Below are positions 11,191 to 20,556 of a stretch of 64,000 bases of DNA, in pieces. The position numbers and the translations under genes were made by a program. Source of the DNA: Chara braunii (taxonomy: Eukaryota; Streptophyta; Charophyceae; Charales; Characeae); assembly GCA_003427395.1 (NCBI GenBank), contig BFEA01000274.1, positions 598,522-662,521 on the forward strand. Direction: 5' to 3'. Each line of letters opens with the position of its first letter. Positions within the stretch are counted from its first letter, which is position 1. The notes under the pieces were generated by a model, which was given only the letters and a program-made list of their open reading frames with translations, had not been told where the DNA came from and searched no databases.

Positions 11191-12500
11191 ATGCAGTTGG
11201 ATCACCCTTTCGATGATGCTTTACCCTCAACAGTGACTGATGACACTATTGTTGATTATATTATCTTCTTTTATAGAGATTTTTTCACTATATGACTGCA
11301 AAGTCATAATGAGGAGGAGTCAAGTTTACAGCATATTTGACCTGCCATTGGAAAAAAGTTACATGCAGAGCAACAATTAGCCATGGAGAGTGATTTTATG
11401 GTGGAGGAAGTTTGAGTGGCAATAAAGCAATAACCGTTAGGTAAGGTATCAAGTGTAGACAGCCTGCCTGCAGTAATGTTATAAAAATGTGCTTTGATGC
11501 TGGAAAGGGAGATTGCTAACAGTCTAACAACTATGGTCGTTGGTCACTTCATGCCTATACTACTTATACAGGGAGCGGTCGCACTTGTGCAAAAAAAAGG
11601 AGTGAAATTACAGATTTGGAATAAGCATCCTATAATGTTGACTACCACGTTTTATAAGGTAGTGTCTATAGCGTTGCCCAACCACATGCAATATATGTTG
11701 TCAGGTCTGATTCATCCGGATCCAGCGGGATTTAGGCAAATTTTGGATACGGTGATGGCGGTGACGAAGGGTGTGGAACTCATAAATCGCTACTCGATCG
11801 TGATTGGAATGTTTTTGTAAGATTTTGAAAGGCATATGATAAGGCAACTTGGCAGTTTTTTTTTGCTCTGATGATAAAGTTGAACTTGCAACCCCGGTTT
11901 TTTAATTGTGTGCGATCCCTCTTCGATGAAAAGACCATAATGCTTTTAATAAATGGTCAATTATTGAAGTTTTTTTCCATATGTTAGTCTGTCACGGAAG
12001 GGTGTGTTGTGGCCCCGTACCTTTATATTTTGTACATTGAAGCGTTGCATGATATGATAAGAGTTGATGACGGCATACAAGGCTTCCCTGTGCTACCTTT
12101 GCCTGATACGCCTCGGGCTAAGATTCAATCCTTCGATGACGACACCTTTATTTTTCGATCCTGCAAAATGTGGTTTTTGAGAGATTGAAAGCAATTGTTG
12201 CACGCTTTTTTGTTGTGGTGGAGGCTAGGGTAAACTGGAACAAAACTGTCTTGTTGATCCCCATTGACGTCCCGACATCGAACCACTTAGGAGAGAGTGA
12301 CGACGCCTGCTGAGCCTCAAAGATTGATGGGTTTCACCTTTCTTTTGCGAGCCCGTTGGGTCACGACCAAGGTCATATTCCGACGAATTTGGCATCTGTG
12401 ATTGCTGGTTGGGCTCAACACAAAGGAGTGGCCTTGCCAGGCAGAGTGCTAGCTTTGAACACTACTGTTTTTTCAAAAATCTGGTATGAGCGGCAGCTGA
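11190..12500 (+). pseudogene. LINE reverse transcriptase fragment, heavily decayed
   Basis: This is a remnant of a non-LTR retrotransposon reverse transcriptase, the enzyme that copies element RNA into the target site. Conceptual translation across several frames gives the ordered RT landmarks: a PLGK.SS.D.LPA-like block near 11440, VQKKG and then an IHPDPAGF block near 11590-11730, a DFE-type block near 11820, a TEGCVVAPYL block near 11995, and FDDDT at 12132-12143 where FADD is expected. The part after 12400 (ALPGRVLALN...IWY) matches the usual post-RT region. The extra frame shifts and the altered active site show it is dead. It directly precedes another LINE, so one may have landed in the other. 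Confidence 0.7.
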
Positions 12501-12867
12501 CATTTTCACATTGGGTTGGTGGATGTTAAGATCACGCCCAATACAGTTGCTTTGCTTGGCTCACAGGATATAGTATGGTTGTCGTCCGCATGGCTGGTCT
12601 CATCAGACTCAATAAATTTGAAGGATCTATACCTAATGGAAGATGCCGCGGCGAAGTGCGTAGTTGAGTTATGCTCGAAACTGGCCACGGACAAACAACC
12701 CCATGCAACAGGGTTTCGCAACCTGCTCCTAGCCCCGTGGGGTACAGCAGCAGAGGCGGAGGCCACCAGGGAACCGGGAAACAGGAGACAGAGGCATGCA
12801 AGAGAACAAATGGATGATGTAGGGCAAATCCAACCAACAGCTGCCCAAACCTCTTTTGATAGTCATA

Positions 12868-13520
12868 GTTAATGTTGCTACTTGGAATGTCAGAGGGATG
12901 GGAGACTCCTCTGGCAGACAAAAGAAAGCACGCATCAAGACTTGGGTTCACGGCAACAGAGTACAAATTATTATGTTGCAGGAGACTAAACTAGGGGAGG
13001 AGAAGATCCAACAAATTGCAAACTGGTGGCGAGAGCCACATATTTGGAGCCCATCCAATGGAACCATAGGGGCCACGACAATCTTGTTTCATTACAATTT
13101 GGACTTCGAACTCCTGGACCAACAGGTTGACATCTGGGACCAGTGGGTATGGGCCCAGATCAGACTGGGGAACGAAATCTGGGTATTCATGACGGTGTAT
13201 GCACCTTCGGAGCCTGCTGAAAGAATATTTTTTTTTCGAGGAGCTGCCACACATTGTTCCTGCCGCAGATAGTCTGGTATTAGCAGGGGACTTCAACTTT
13301 GTCCTCATTCAGGGACTAAACTCTCAACGATCAGGACCAAGGAAAACAGATGCCACAATGCTGGCAAGCTTCATGGACCAACATCAAGTCACAGACACCT
13401 TCAGACACACTCATCCCACGGAGCCAGGTTACACCTGGTATTCTTCCCAATCAACGGAAGAAGTCAGACCACCATGATGCAGACTTGACCTGTTTCTGAC
13501 GAACGGGGAGCCTTGGGAAA
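12868..13520 (+). pseudogene. LINE ORF2 N-terminus: apurinic-type endonuclease
   Basis: This is the endonuclease/exonuclease/phosphatase domain that nicks target DNA to prime reverse transcription. The translation starts with VATWNVRGMG, then IIMLQETKLGEE (catalytic Glu) and MTVYAP. After a frameshift in the T-run at about 13229-13236 it continues with LVLAGDFNFV and ends near PLSDHWPLL, the SDH motif just before the RT region. A TGA at 13475-13477 interrupts the frame within a position that reads as Arg in related elements (CGA to TGA). All main endonuclease motifs are still readable, so decay is moderate. Confidence 0.8.
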
Positions 13521-13522
13521 CT

Positions 13523-15256
13523 TTGACCTCAATGAAAGTGTTGATTGGGCCACTCTCGGACCACTGGCCGCTCCTTGCTAGCTCCGAGATGTCTACCCAA
13601 CTTAAGAGGGGGTCAGGCACTTTCAGACTGAACACAAACCATCTTAACTGCCCTGAACTCCTGGAGTGGATTGCAACCCACTGCAGGGACTGGCAACAGA
13701 CTAGTAAAGTCTGCTTCGACACAGAAGAAGAGTGGCTGCAACTTGGCTTTAGAGTCGTCACTCGGGCCTTGGACGTCTTCTCTAGGATCCAAGCGAAAGG
13801 GCGCAGACGACAGGAACAAGAATGTCGAAGAATGGTTCAGGAAGCGGAAGCAAAGTTAGAGTTGGAACCGATTACAGAAGTTTATTGGCAACGTAGACGG
13901 GACAGGTGGCTACTAAAATGGGAGGAACTTCAGATCGAACAACAAGTGCAATGGGCAAAGAAAGCACAAGAAAGGGGTATGGCAATAATAGATCGCATGA
14001 CGAAGGAGATGTTTCAGCGAATCTATCCGGTCCGATCACATGCTCTCATGCACGCATTACAACACTCGTTTTTCCTAGAAGCGGACACAGAAACAGACTC
14101 GGAAGCCGTCGGAGAGTACACCTTGGAATATTTCCAGGACATACTCATCTCAAGACGCCAGCCTAATCAATCCCTGCACCAACTCCGCGCCGAGAACGAC
14201 CTCTGGCTAACAACTCAGACACGCCTACCTCAAGAAGCTAGGTTGTTATTGGACAGACCCATTTCGTTAGAAGAACTTTGGGAAGCGGTGAAGTGCATGG
14301 CAAAAGGGAAGAGCCCGGGAACTGATGGTTTACCTGTCGAATTTTACGTAGCAGTATGGGAACATGTGGGCCCCCCTCTGTTAAGTTTGTACAACCGGAT
14401 CTTGGAAGGAGGTACCTTGACAGAGGACATGAAATGTGGCATCATCACACTGATCTACAAGAAGGGGGATAAATGCAACATATGAAACTGGAGACCCATC
14501 TCCAGACTCAACGTCTCATACAAGCTGCTGGCCAAAATGTTAGCCAGAAGACTGGCTCCCTACCTTCTAGCCCTCGTACATACGGATCAAGGGGCCTTTG
14601 TGCTAGGCCGCTCAATTGCAGAAAATATCATGACTGCAATGGGGGCCCTCGAAGTTGTCCAAAAAGATAACAGACAAGTACTGATTGCTATGTTGGACTT
14701 GGAGAAGGCGTACAACCGAGTAAATTGGTCGTTCGTCCTGGCAACCCTGGAGCACATGAATTTCGGGCCGGTGTATTGCACCTGGGTGAGAGAGCTGTAC
14801 ACAGAAACCAAAGTCACAGTCATGGTCGACGACTATCTGTCCCCCACTTTCGTGCTTACACACTCACTTCGACAAGGTTGCCCGCTGGCCCCCCTGCTGT
14901 TCGTGCTACAGATGGATGTCTTGTTGAACACCCTGAGGGCCGCTCCACATATTCAGGGCCTCGACTTGGGACGGGGAGACCAACTGCTCACTGGGGCAAT
15001 CGCAAACGACTTGCTGCTTGTCATGGAAGCAACGCTACAATCAATGTTGGAAGCCAAACGCATCTTGAACTCCTACTCCCTTCTCTATGAAGCGCAAGTT
15101 TATTGGAATAAGTCACCCTACTTCCTATCAGCAGACTACAGTCTAGAGGGAGGGGACTGGGGTATGAAGAGGATACTCGCTAACCTCTCAGAGAGATATT
15201 TGGGGTTGCAGGTATCCCTTTCAGATGCCCACGCCAACCAAGCTCTGATCCTATGA
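13523..15256 (+). pseudogene. LINE ORF2 reverse transcriptase domain
   Basis: One reading frame continues from about 13199 to 15256 with TGA stops at 13475, 14483 and 15254. Landmarks in order: GKSPGTDGLPVEFY near 14310, IITLIYKKGDKCNI then WRPIS near 14440-14500, a DQGAFVLGRSI block near 14587, MLDLEKAYNRVNW near 14690, SLRQGCPLAPLLF near 14863, and IAND at 14999-15010 where (Y/F)ADD is expected. Loss of the first catalytic Asp (D to N) means the domain would be inactive even without the stops. The stop at 14483 falls where the conserved Arg of the NIRNWRP block is expected, consistent with CGA to TGA. Confidence 0.85.
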
Positions 15257-17097
15257 GCCAAAACTCAATCTGCTATATTGAGATGTCGCATGACCATTGG
15301 TATCTCATTACTAGGGCGAGCGATCCTCATAACCTCGGTGGTTTTCACCCAACTATGGTTTGTGGCGGCAGTCTTTCTAATTTCCAAACCAATCACACGG
15401 CTCATCATTACAGAAGCGGCCCGGTACCTCTGGAAACCGGCTGAGTCACAGGGGGGAGGCTACATCAACAAATGTTCGTGGAACAAGGGTTACAACATCC
15501 AAGGCAAATGGAGGATTGGGTATTATCGACCTCACAACCCAGAACCTGACCTTGCTGGGCAAATGGCTTCTGAAGGCGGTCACACAAGTGGAGAGAAGGG
15601 TCTGGTTAGTAATTTTGGAATACATTCTACAACGGGAGTTTTCACTGACAAGGAATGAGGATCTTTGGCACTGCGTATTCATGACCTCCTTCTCCCGCAG
15701 GCAACCTCGGTCGTCGCTGGGAGCAGCCTGCTGGACAGCCTAGAGAGCAATACAACCACAAGTGACTAAAGAGCCCGTGACAAAGGAAGAAGTAGTGCGT
15801 CAGCCCCTGTTCGATAATCCAGCTATCCTGAACCAACAGGGACAACAGTTTGCAGCTATAGCAACACCGGGGAACTTTGGCAGGAGGTGGGTCGAACGAG
15901 GAGTGACAACCATCTCAGATATCTGGCAGAAAGATACCAAGTCTTGGACACCTGCAGTGAGGCTTCAGGGCAAACTCAGACATATGCAAAGAGTCAGGGA
16001 CAAAAGTCATCCTAACTCGTTGGCAACGGCTCCTCTGGTCCTCGGACCTGGAAGAAGGAGAACGGTACATCGATTCACAAATGCCAGGAAGAAGGACAAT
16101 GATTCAAATTATAGACCAATTGAACGACGATCTCTGGCTAGCACAAGAATGGAGAGTAGGGGACCCAGGCAGGGATGGAGAGATACTTCAGCTCCAAAAA
16201 GAGATTGCCATCACTTCTACTACTACACTTGCCTTGGTTCGGGTCCACACCCGATTGAGAGATCACCCCCCACTCACAAACTGCTCATGTAGGGGCAACC
16301 AGTACTACAAATGAGGATTTACCGAGTCAGTCGACAGTGGAAACAGTCAAGTTCTAGGCCAAATCTGCAACTCTTCCAATACTCCTCTAAAGTGGGCAGA
16401 CAATAACTGAGTCAACACACTGGACTGGCACAAGGAGCCGCATGTGCCCTCAACCGTATTACGCCAGCTCAACCGCTCATCTTGGACAGAGATCTGACAA
16501 CCCTGTGGGATCAGCTACCAGCTTTCTCCTCGCGAAAGTTCTCTGGTTTGCTTTGGATGATCTCTCACTCAGTGCTCCCGTGTGCAGTCTGGTTGTTTGA
16601 GAAAGGTATGGACTTGGAAACTAAGTGTAGACGTTGTGGCTGTTGTTCATAAGAAACTCTCTACCACCTCATATGGGGTTGTCCTGCCTCCAGACGCATA
16701 TGGGAATGGTGGAGTCGCCATTGGTATCGATTTGTGGGGCCTCTCCTGCAATGGGATGAAGTTTGGGCCATACTGGCCGCCTTCCACCCTCCTGGTTCAA
16801 ATACACAGACCGGGGTTATGTGGCCCAGGCGATCCGTTCAGTGATCGTCTGGGTGATTTGGGAGGACAGGAACAATGTCCTCTTTCGGCAATAGTGGTCC
16901 AATGACGCAGTAATCATCCAAAAGATCAAATACTGGATACGGATTATGATCAGGATGGAATGGACCAGGCGGGCGAAGAAAGGCATTACGCCAGGAGGAC
17001 GCCACTGGTTTCTGGTTACATGGGCCCGGGACAATCAGTTGGTTGCCATCACCTTGGAGGGCAAGCTCTGCATTTCCCCTTGGCTGTCGGGACAGTA
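15257..17097 (+). pseudogene. LINE ORF2 C-terminal region with zf-RVT
   Basis: This is the broken continuation of the same LINE. A zinc-binding RT-associated block is visible from about 16626: C.RCG.C followed, after a TAA, by ETLYHLIWGCP and RRIW. Farther on, IVWVIWEDRNNVLF (about 16845-16890) is the standard segment near the LINE C-terminus. The frame closes with TAG near 17095. Several frameshifts and stops lie between 15257 and 16600, where no long frame survives. Confidence 0.7.
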
Positions 17098-17544
17098 GGA
17101 TAGATTAGTGTTGGACAGACACTGACTGCTTCCAGCGTGCGGACATAGTAGACCTAGAGGATTTGTGGGTTCTGAACCAGGACACTCGGTTCCAGTGGGT
17201 GGCCACAGTAGACCACAGTTGGATGGCTGGTTGGAGAGGGTCAGGTTACAATGAATGGAACTTGGGTTTCTCCCGGACGCTATAGGCCGGGTCAGGCGGG
17301 ACCAAAAAGTAGGTCTTTTTTTCTTTTAGGTTAGTGGTAGGATAGAGGTAATAGGGCTAGTAGAGTTTGCAGACGTTATGGGCAACGAAGTAGGATTTTC
17401 CCAATGATTTTGCAGATTGACCTAAAAGTAGTGTTTGTAGAATCAAGAATTTGTTTCCATAAGCTAAACCAGCTGAGGCTGCCGGGATAACTCCGGGTTG
17501 AATTGTGAGGTCCCCGACCTCTTTGATATTTTGAAATGAAATGA

Positions 17545-17589
<45 letters not shown>

Positions 17590-17590
<1 letters not shown>

Positions 17591-17913
17591 CCTTGGTCCC
17601 GTTGGTCCAAAACCAGCGGGATCCAGGCCTAGTACCGGTTCCTATTACGAGAAGAAAAGATCACCAGTTACACTGGCGGGGCCCGAACCCGGGACCCCCA
17701 GTTTGTTGATTTTTTTTAGCCCCCACGAGGAGATTTAGGGCATCGCCGCACGGGATACGAAACGAGAAACGAAACTAGTACATCTTCCTGCCGAAAATGG
17801 CCAGGTTCATCGTTTTGCTATAAATAGTAACCAGTGTATTTTGCCACCTTTCGTGAGCAGATGCACTCGTTTCGTTTTCGTTTCGTGAGCCGTGCGGCGA
17901 GACCCTAAGACCC
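17590..17913. other. No recognised gene
   Basis: A short spacer between the LINE tail and the first MITE of the cluster. It contains ACGAAACGAGAAACGAAAC and a diverged inverted counterpart TTTCGTTTTCGTTTCGTGAG near 17870, perhaps an outer inverted repeat. No coding signal. Confidence 0.4.
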
Positions 17914-17916
17914 TTA

Positions 17917-18420
17917 GGGTCTCGCTCCACTACTCTAGAAACCGGCCATTTCTTGAGTGCGGCACCGCTCCACTTACTCTATACGCCAGGTCTGGAATTC
18001 GGGTTCTTGAGCTGTCCGTATCTACTAACGAAAATGGAGAGACTCCGTCGTCGCTCCACTACCTCATGAAACACACTCACGAAAATGCATTTCTTGAGTT
18101 GTCAGAACCTCCTCTCCCATGACACTCTTGACGTTTGGAGAGCTCCCGCCTGTAGCGGCGTGAATTTCAAGGGAAGCATCCAGGACCTTCGAAAGTTGAG
18201 CATTTTTTTGGGGTGCACCTGGAGTCTTGGGCGGACAACAACTTGTTGGCCGTGTCGTGTAGCTCTCTCAAAGAGCGGTCTGACATCCGAGAGGCCTTCT
18301 TGAGTTTGACCTTCTAAAGTAAGTGGAGCGATGTTCTCTTTTTCAGTCGTTTCTAGAGTCTGACAGCTCTAGACTCACTCTGGAAAATCTTCGAGAGTCT
18401 AGAGTAGTGGAGCGAGACCC
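17917..18420. mobile_element. PIF/Harbinger-like non-autonomous element, TTA target duplication
   Basis: The ends GGGTCTCGCTCCACTACTC... (17917-17939) and the exact inverse (18398-18420) form perfect 23-bp terminal inverted repeats. TTA flanks both sides (17914-17916 and 18421-18423). A 3-bp TWA duplication with a GG-rich terminus is characteristic of PIF/Harbinger elements. The 504-bp interior contains repeated TTCTTGAG and CTCTAGA-type stretches and no transposase. Its ends are closely related to those of the shorter MITEs nearby, so it may be the longer source form of that family. Confidence 0.8.
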
Positions 18421-18463
18421 TTAGTGCCTGAGTGGAATAGCTACCGGTAGGATTGGTGTCATT

Positions 18464-18583
18464 GGGCCTCGCTGCACTACTCTCGAAATGTGCAAAACGA
18501 GTGTGAATGTACCACTAGAGCATGGAAAGATACACCGCCATGATTTTTGTCTTTTATGCATGTCGAGGTTAGTGGAGCGAGGC
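18464..18583. mobile_element. MITE, ~120 bp
   Basis: It begins GGGCCTCGCTGCACTACTCTC and ends with AGTGGAGCGAGGC, an inverted counterpart with a damaged last few bases. The interior (AATGTGCAAAACGAG, CATGGAAAGATACACCGCCA, TTTTTGTCTTTTATG) matches the copies at 1594, 19390 and 19801. It lies only 41 bp from the end of the 504-bp element. Confidence 0.7.
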
Positions 18584-18734
18584 ATAGCTGCAGGGGTGCG
18601 CCTCGGCCTGGAGAGCGGGTACGAGAAGCTGATGACCCCTGGGGGTGCCAAGCTAGATGCGAACGTTGTAAAGACTTGGGCAACTGAGCCCCCTGGATGT
18701 ATCTTGCCGCCACCTATTCGTTCCATGTTTGTGA

Positions 18735-18736
<2 letters not shown>

Positions 18737-18788
<52 letters not shown>
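18737..18788. repeat. (TA)n microsatellite
   Basis: Twenty-six TA dinucleotides directly abut the 3' end of the reverse SINE at 18789-19182, so the run probably grew from the SINE tail. Confidence 0.9.
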
Positions 18789-18793
<5 letters not shown>

Positions 18794-19182
18794 GGCTATG
18801 GCCTTGAGGTATTATCATCGGACTAACCAGCCCCGGTAAATTCAATATTGTGTCTAATCTGACATCGGGTGACCTTTTCAGCCCAGGGTGGCCTTGATTG
18901 CCTTCAGGGAACCCCCAACGGGGGACACCGGCCAGGGGACAGCCGGTAGCAGAGGGACCGAGCATCATCTGAGTGGCCAGTCGCTGTGCCTCCCCAATTA
19001 CCCCTCCCCCTATGAACATCAGCAGAGACTTGCGTGCCTTACCAACTGAGGGACGGGCTATCTCTAGGTGGCGGGTGTCAAGCATGCCCAGGAAGGTACA
19101 TGAGGCCAATAGGGATTGAACCCAAGACCTCCTGAATGCCACTTGCGTGCCTTACCAACTGAGCTAGGCCGCTGGATCTATT
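18789..19182 (-). mobile_element. tRNA-derived SINE, reverse orientation
   Basis: Read on the reverse strand, the head contains box A (TAGCTCAGTTGGTAAGGC) and box B (GGTCTTGGGTTCAATCCC), the internal RNA polymerase III promoter of a tRNA. A tRNA-unrelated body follows with GTACCTTCCTGGGC, CCGCCACCTAGAGATA, CACAGCGACTGGCC and GCTACCGG. The same ordered blocks recur on the forward strand at 26750-27155. A second partial copy of the box-A segment (CAGTTGGTAAGGCACGCAAG) lies within the body near 19029-19050. The 3' end runs into a (TA)n tail. Confidence 0.75.
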
Positions 19183-19192
19183 CGTTCCACAT

Positions 19193-19208
19193 AAAGTCCG
19201 ACGTTGTG

Positions 19209-19247
<39 letters not shown>

Positions 19248-19252
19248 GACGT
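19193..19252 (+). mobile_element. Tail-only retroposition: TGTG plus poly(A) with target duplication
   Basis: AAAGTCCGACGT (19193-19204) is followed by TGTG and 35 As, and then GTCCGACGT (19244-19252) repeats, with the preceding As absorbed in the tail. This is the footprint of a poly(A)-primed insertion that carried almost nothing but the tail. Confidence 0.65.
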
Positions 19253-19448
19253 CTCCACTGTGAGGGCGTACTCTCTTCAGCAGGTCGTTTATGACAGAAT
19301 GCAGTCACGATTTTGGTTTAGATACGTCGAAAAGAGTCCCCGCATCTCTACCCTACTGGTAGGTAGGAAACAATGGAGAACTACGCACTGGGTCCTCACT
19401 CCACCACTCTCCGAATGTGCAAAATGAGAACGAATCTGTGCAAAATGA

Positions 19449-19571
19449 GGGCCTCGCCACACCGGTCGAAATGTGGAAAAGACAAAAATGTGGCGGGTGC
19501 ATCTGCCCATCTTCTACACGGAAGTTCATTCACATTTTTGCACATTTTTCGGCAGTGGTGTGGCGATGCCC
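19449..19571. mobile_element. MITE nested in another MITE, TGA target duplication
   Basis: It begins GGGCCTCGCCACACCGGTCG and ends with an imperfect inverse, CAGTGGTGTGGCGATGCCC. TGA flanks both ends (19446-19448 and 19572-19574). The outer MITE sequence resumes exactly after the duplication (CAAAATGA then GAATGAATC). This copy is more diverged in its terminal repeats than the others. Confidence 0.7.
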
Positions 19572-19676
19572 TGAGAATGAATCTTCCCGTGTAACATGAA
19601 AACATACAACGCCATATTGTTTTGTAACTTTTGTCTTTTTGTGCCCTGTGGAGAATGAATCTTCCCCTGTAAAATG

Positions 19677-19725
19677 AAAAGATACAACGCTCAAAAAAAA
19701 AAAAAAAAAAAAAGATACAACGCCA
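19677..19725 (+). mobile_element. Second tail-only poly(A) insertion
   Basis: AAAAGATACAACGC (19677-19690) is followed by TC and about 20 As, after which AAAGATACAACGC repeats (to 19723). The uninterrupted form of this MITE segment reads straight from AACGC into CATTTTG elsewhere, so the extra bases plus the 13-bp repeat are an insertion with target duplication. Confidence 0.65.
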
Positions 19726-19800
19726 TTTTGTTTTGTAACTTTGTCTTTTTTGTGCCCTGTGGTGGGTAGTGGACGGAGGCCCATCGCCAGGACACATGTT

Positions 19801-19927
19801 GGGCCTCGCTGCACTACTCTCGACATGCACAAAAGACTAAAAAAAAATATTGCCGGTGTACCTTTCCATATTCTAGCCGAAGATTCACTCTCATTTTGCA
19901 CATTTCGAGAGTAGTGCAGCGAGGCCC
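19801..19927. mobile_element. MITE, 127 bp, intact TIRs, GTT target duplication
   Basis: The terminal inverted repeats 19801-19826 and 19902-19927 match at 25 of 26 positions (GGGCCTCGCTGCACTACTCT...). Direct GTT repeats flank the element (19798-19800 and 19928-19930). It is the best-preserved short copy of the family in this window, about 620 bp upstream of the VID27-like start codon. Confidence 0.8.
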
Positions 19928-20224
19928 GTTATTGGGGACCGTTATTGGGAATGGGGACTCGGTGATCAGTTGTTGTCCGCGCACGCTACGTGGCATTGTT
20001 TTTATTGATTGTTTTCTCTCAAGCTGCACTGGCAATTACTAGTAATTAAGGCTTGCGGGTTCAATTAACGGTCACATGACTTCTGCCGCCCGCCCGTATT
20101 CCGACCTCAATCAATCAATCAATCAGTTGATCAATCAGCATGCTTGATATACGCTTGATTGACTTTCAGCTGTAGTTCATTAAGGGCCATCTTGATCCTC
20201 AATCAATAGCACAGTCATCAAGAC

Positions 20225-20349
20225 ACGTGGCGTGCAGGAGCGCTGGAGACGGATCATGAATCGCCCAGGGACACCAACTTCGAGATAACTCAACAGCAAG
20301 CGGCTATTGCATCGATCGTCCTTCACGTCGTCTGCGAGAGCTCCACGTG
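20225..20349 (+). promoter_or_regulatory. Two G-box motifs upstream of the VID27-like gene
   Basis: CACGTG occurs at 20225-20230 and 20344-20349, each in an ACGTGGC context, about 325 and 205 bp before the start codon. In green plants this is the core bound by bZIP and bHLH factors and overlaps the ABRE core. Whether these are used here is an inference from position; no clear TATA box was identified. Confidence 0.4.
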
Positions 20350-20453
20350 GCATACTCTTGCTAGCTCGATCCATCGCCATTTGAATCACGACATTTTCTC
20401 CTCTCGTCTTCCTCCTTTTCATCTATATTCGTCCGCGTGTGTGTGTGGTGTTT

Positions 20454-20458
<5 letters not shown>

Positions 20459-20507
<49 letters not shown>

Positions 20508-20508
20508 N

Positions 20509-20550
<42 letters not shown>
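20459..20550. repeat. (GT)n(GA)n compound microsatellite abutting the start codon
   Basis: A GT run (20459-20507), one unresolved base at 20508 and an AG run to 20550 directly precede the ATG at 20551. GA-rich leaders are common near plant transcription starts. The unresolved base suggests a collapsed or length-variable repeat in the assembly. Confidence 0.9.

Positions 20551-20556
<6 letters not shown>

Larger units (their letters stand above)
12500..17589 (+). mobile_element. Near full-length L1-type LINE, decayed
   Basis: An ordered LINE ORF2 (endonuclease, RT, zf-RVT tail) is followed by a 3' UTR and a 35-base A tail at 17555-17589. The 3' UTR end contains GACCTCTTTGATATTTTG and ATGAAATGAATGATG just before the tail, the usual plant L1 ending. 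The 5' boundary is uncertain: 12500-12855 has an open frame without a recognisable domain and may be 5' UTR or the tail of the preceding LINE fragment. No ORF1 is visible. A target-site duplication could not be fixed. Confidence 0.8.
19390..19782. mobile_element. MITE copy expanded by nested insertions and partial duplication
   Basis: It starts GGGTCCTCACTCCACCACTC and ends GGTAGTGGACGGAGGCCC. The interior carries the family blocks, but a second MITE is inserted at 19449-19571, a poly(A) tract at 19693-19713, and the segment AATGAATCTTCCC...ATGAAAAGATACAACGC is present more than once. Removing the insertions gives the usual family order. The outer 3-bp flanks (ACT and ATC) do not match. Confidence 0.55.

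Noticed and set aside
12516-12872. Open frame of 118 codons before the LINE endonuclease
   Set aside because: No ORF1 knuckle or other domain; probably 5' UTR or the tail of the preceding LINE.
19970-20220. Repeated AATCAATC near the VID27-like gene as a regulatory array
   Set aside because: It is a simple tetranucleotide microsatellite also found at 34-35 kb.
20437-20550. Extension of the VID27-like frame upstream through the microsatellite
   Set aside because: It encodes only Cys-Val and Arg-Glu dipeptide repeats, and the ATG at 20551 directly follows.
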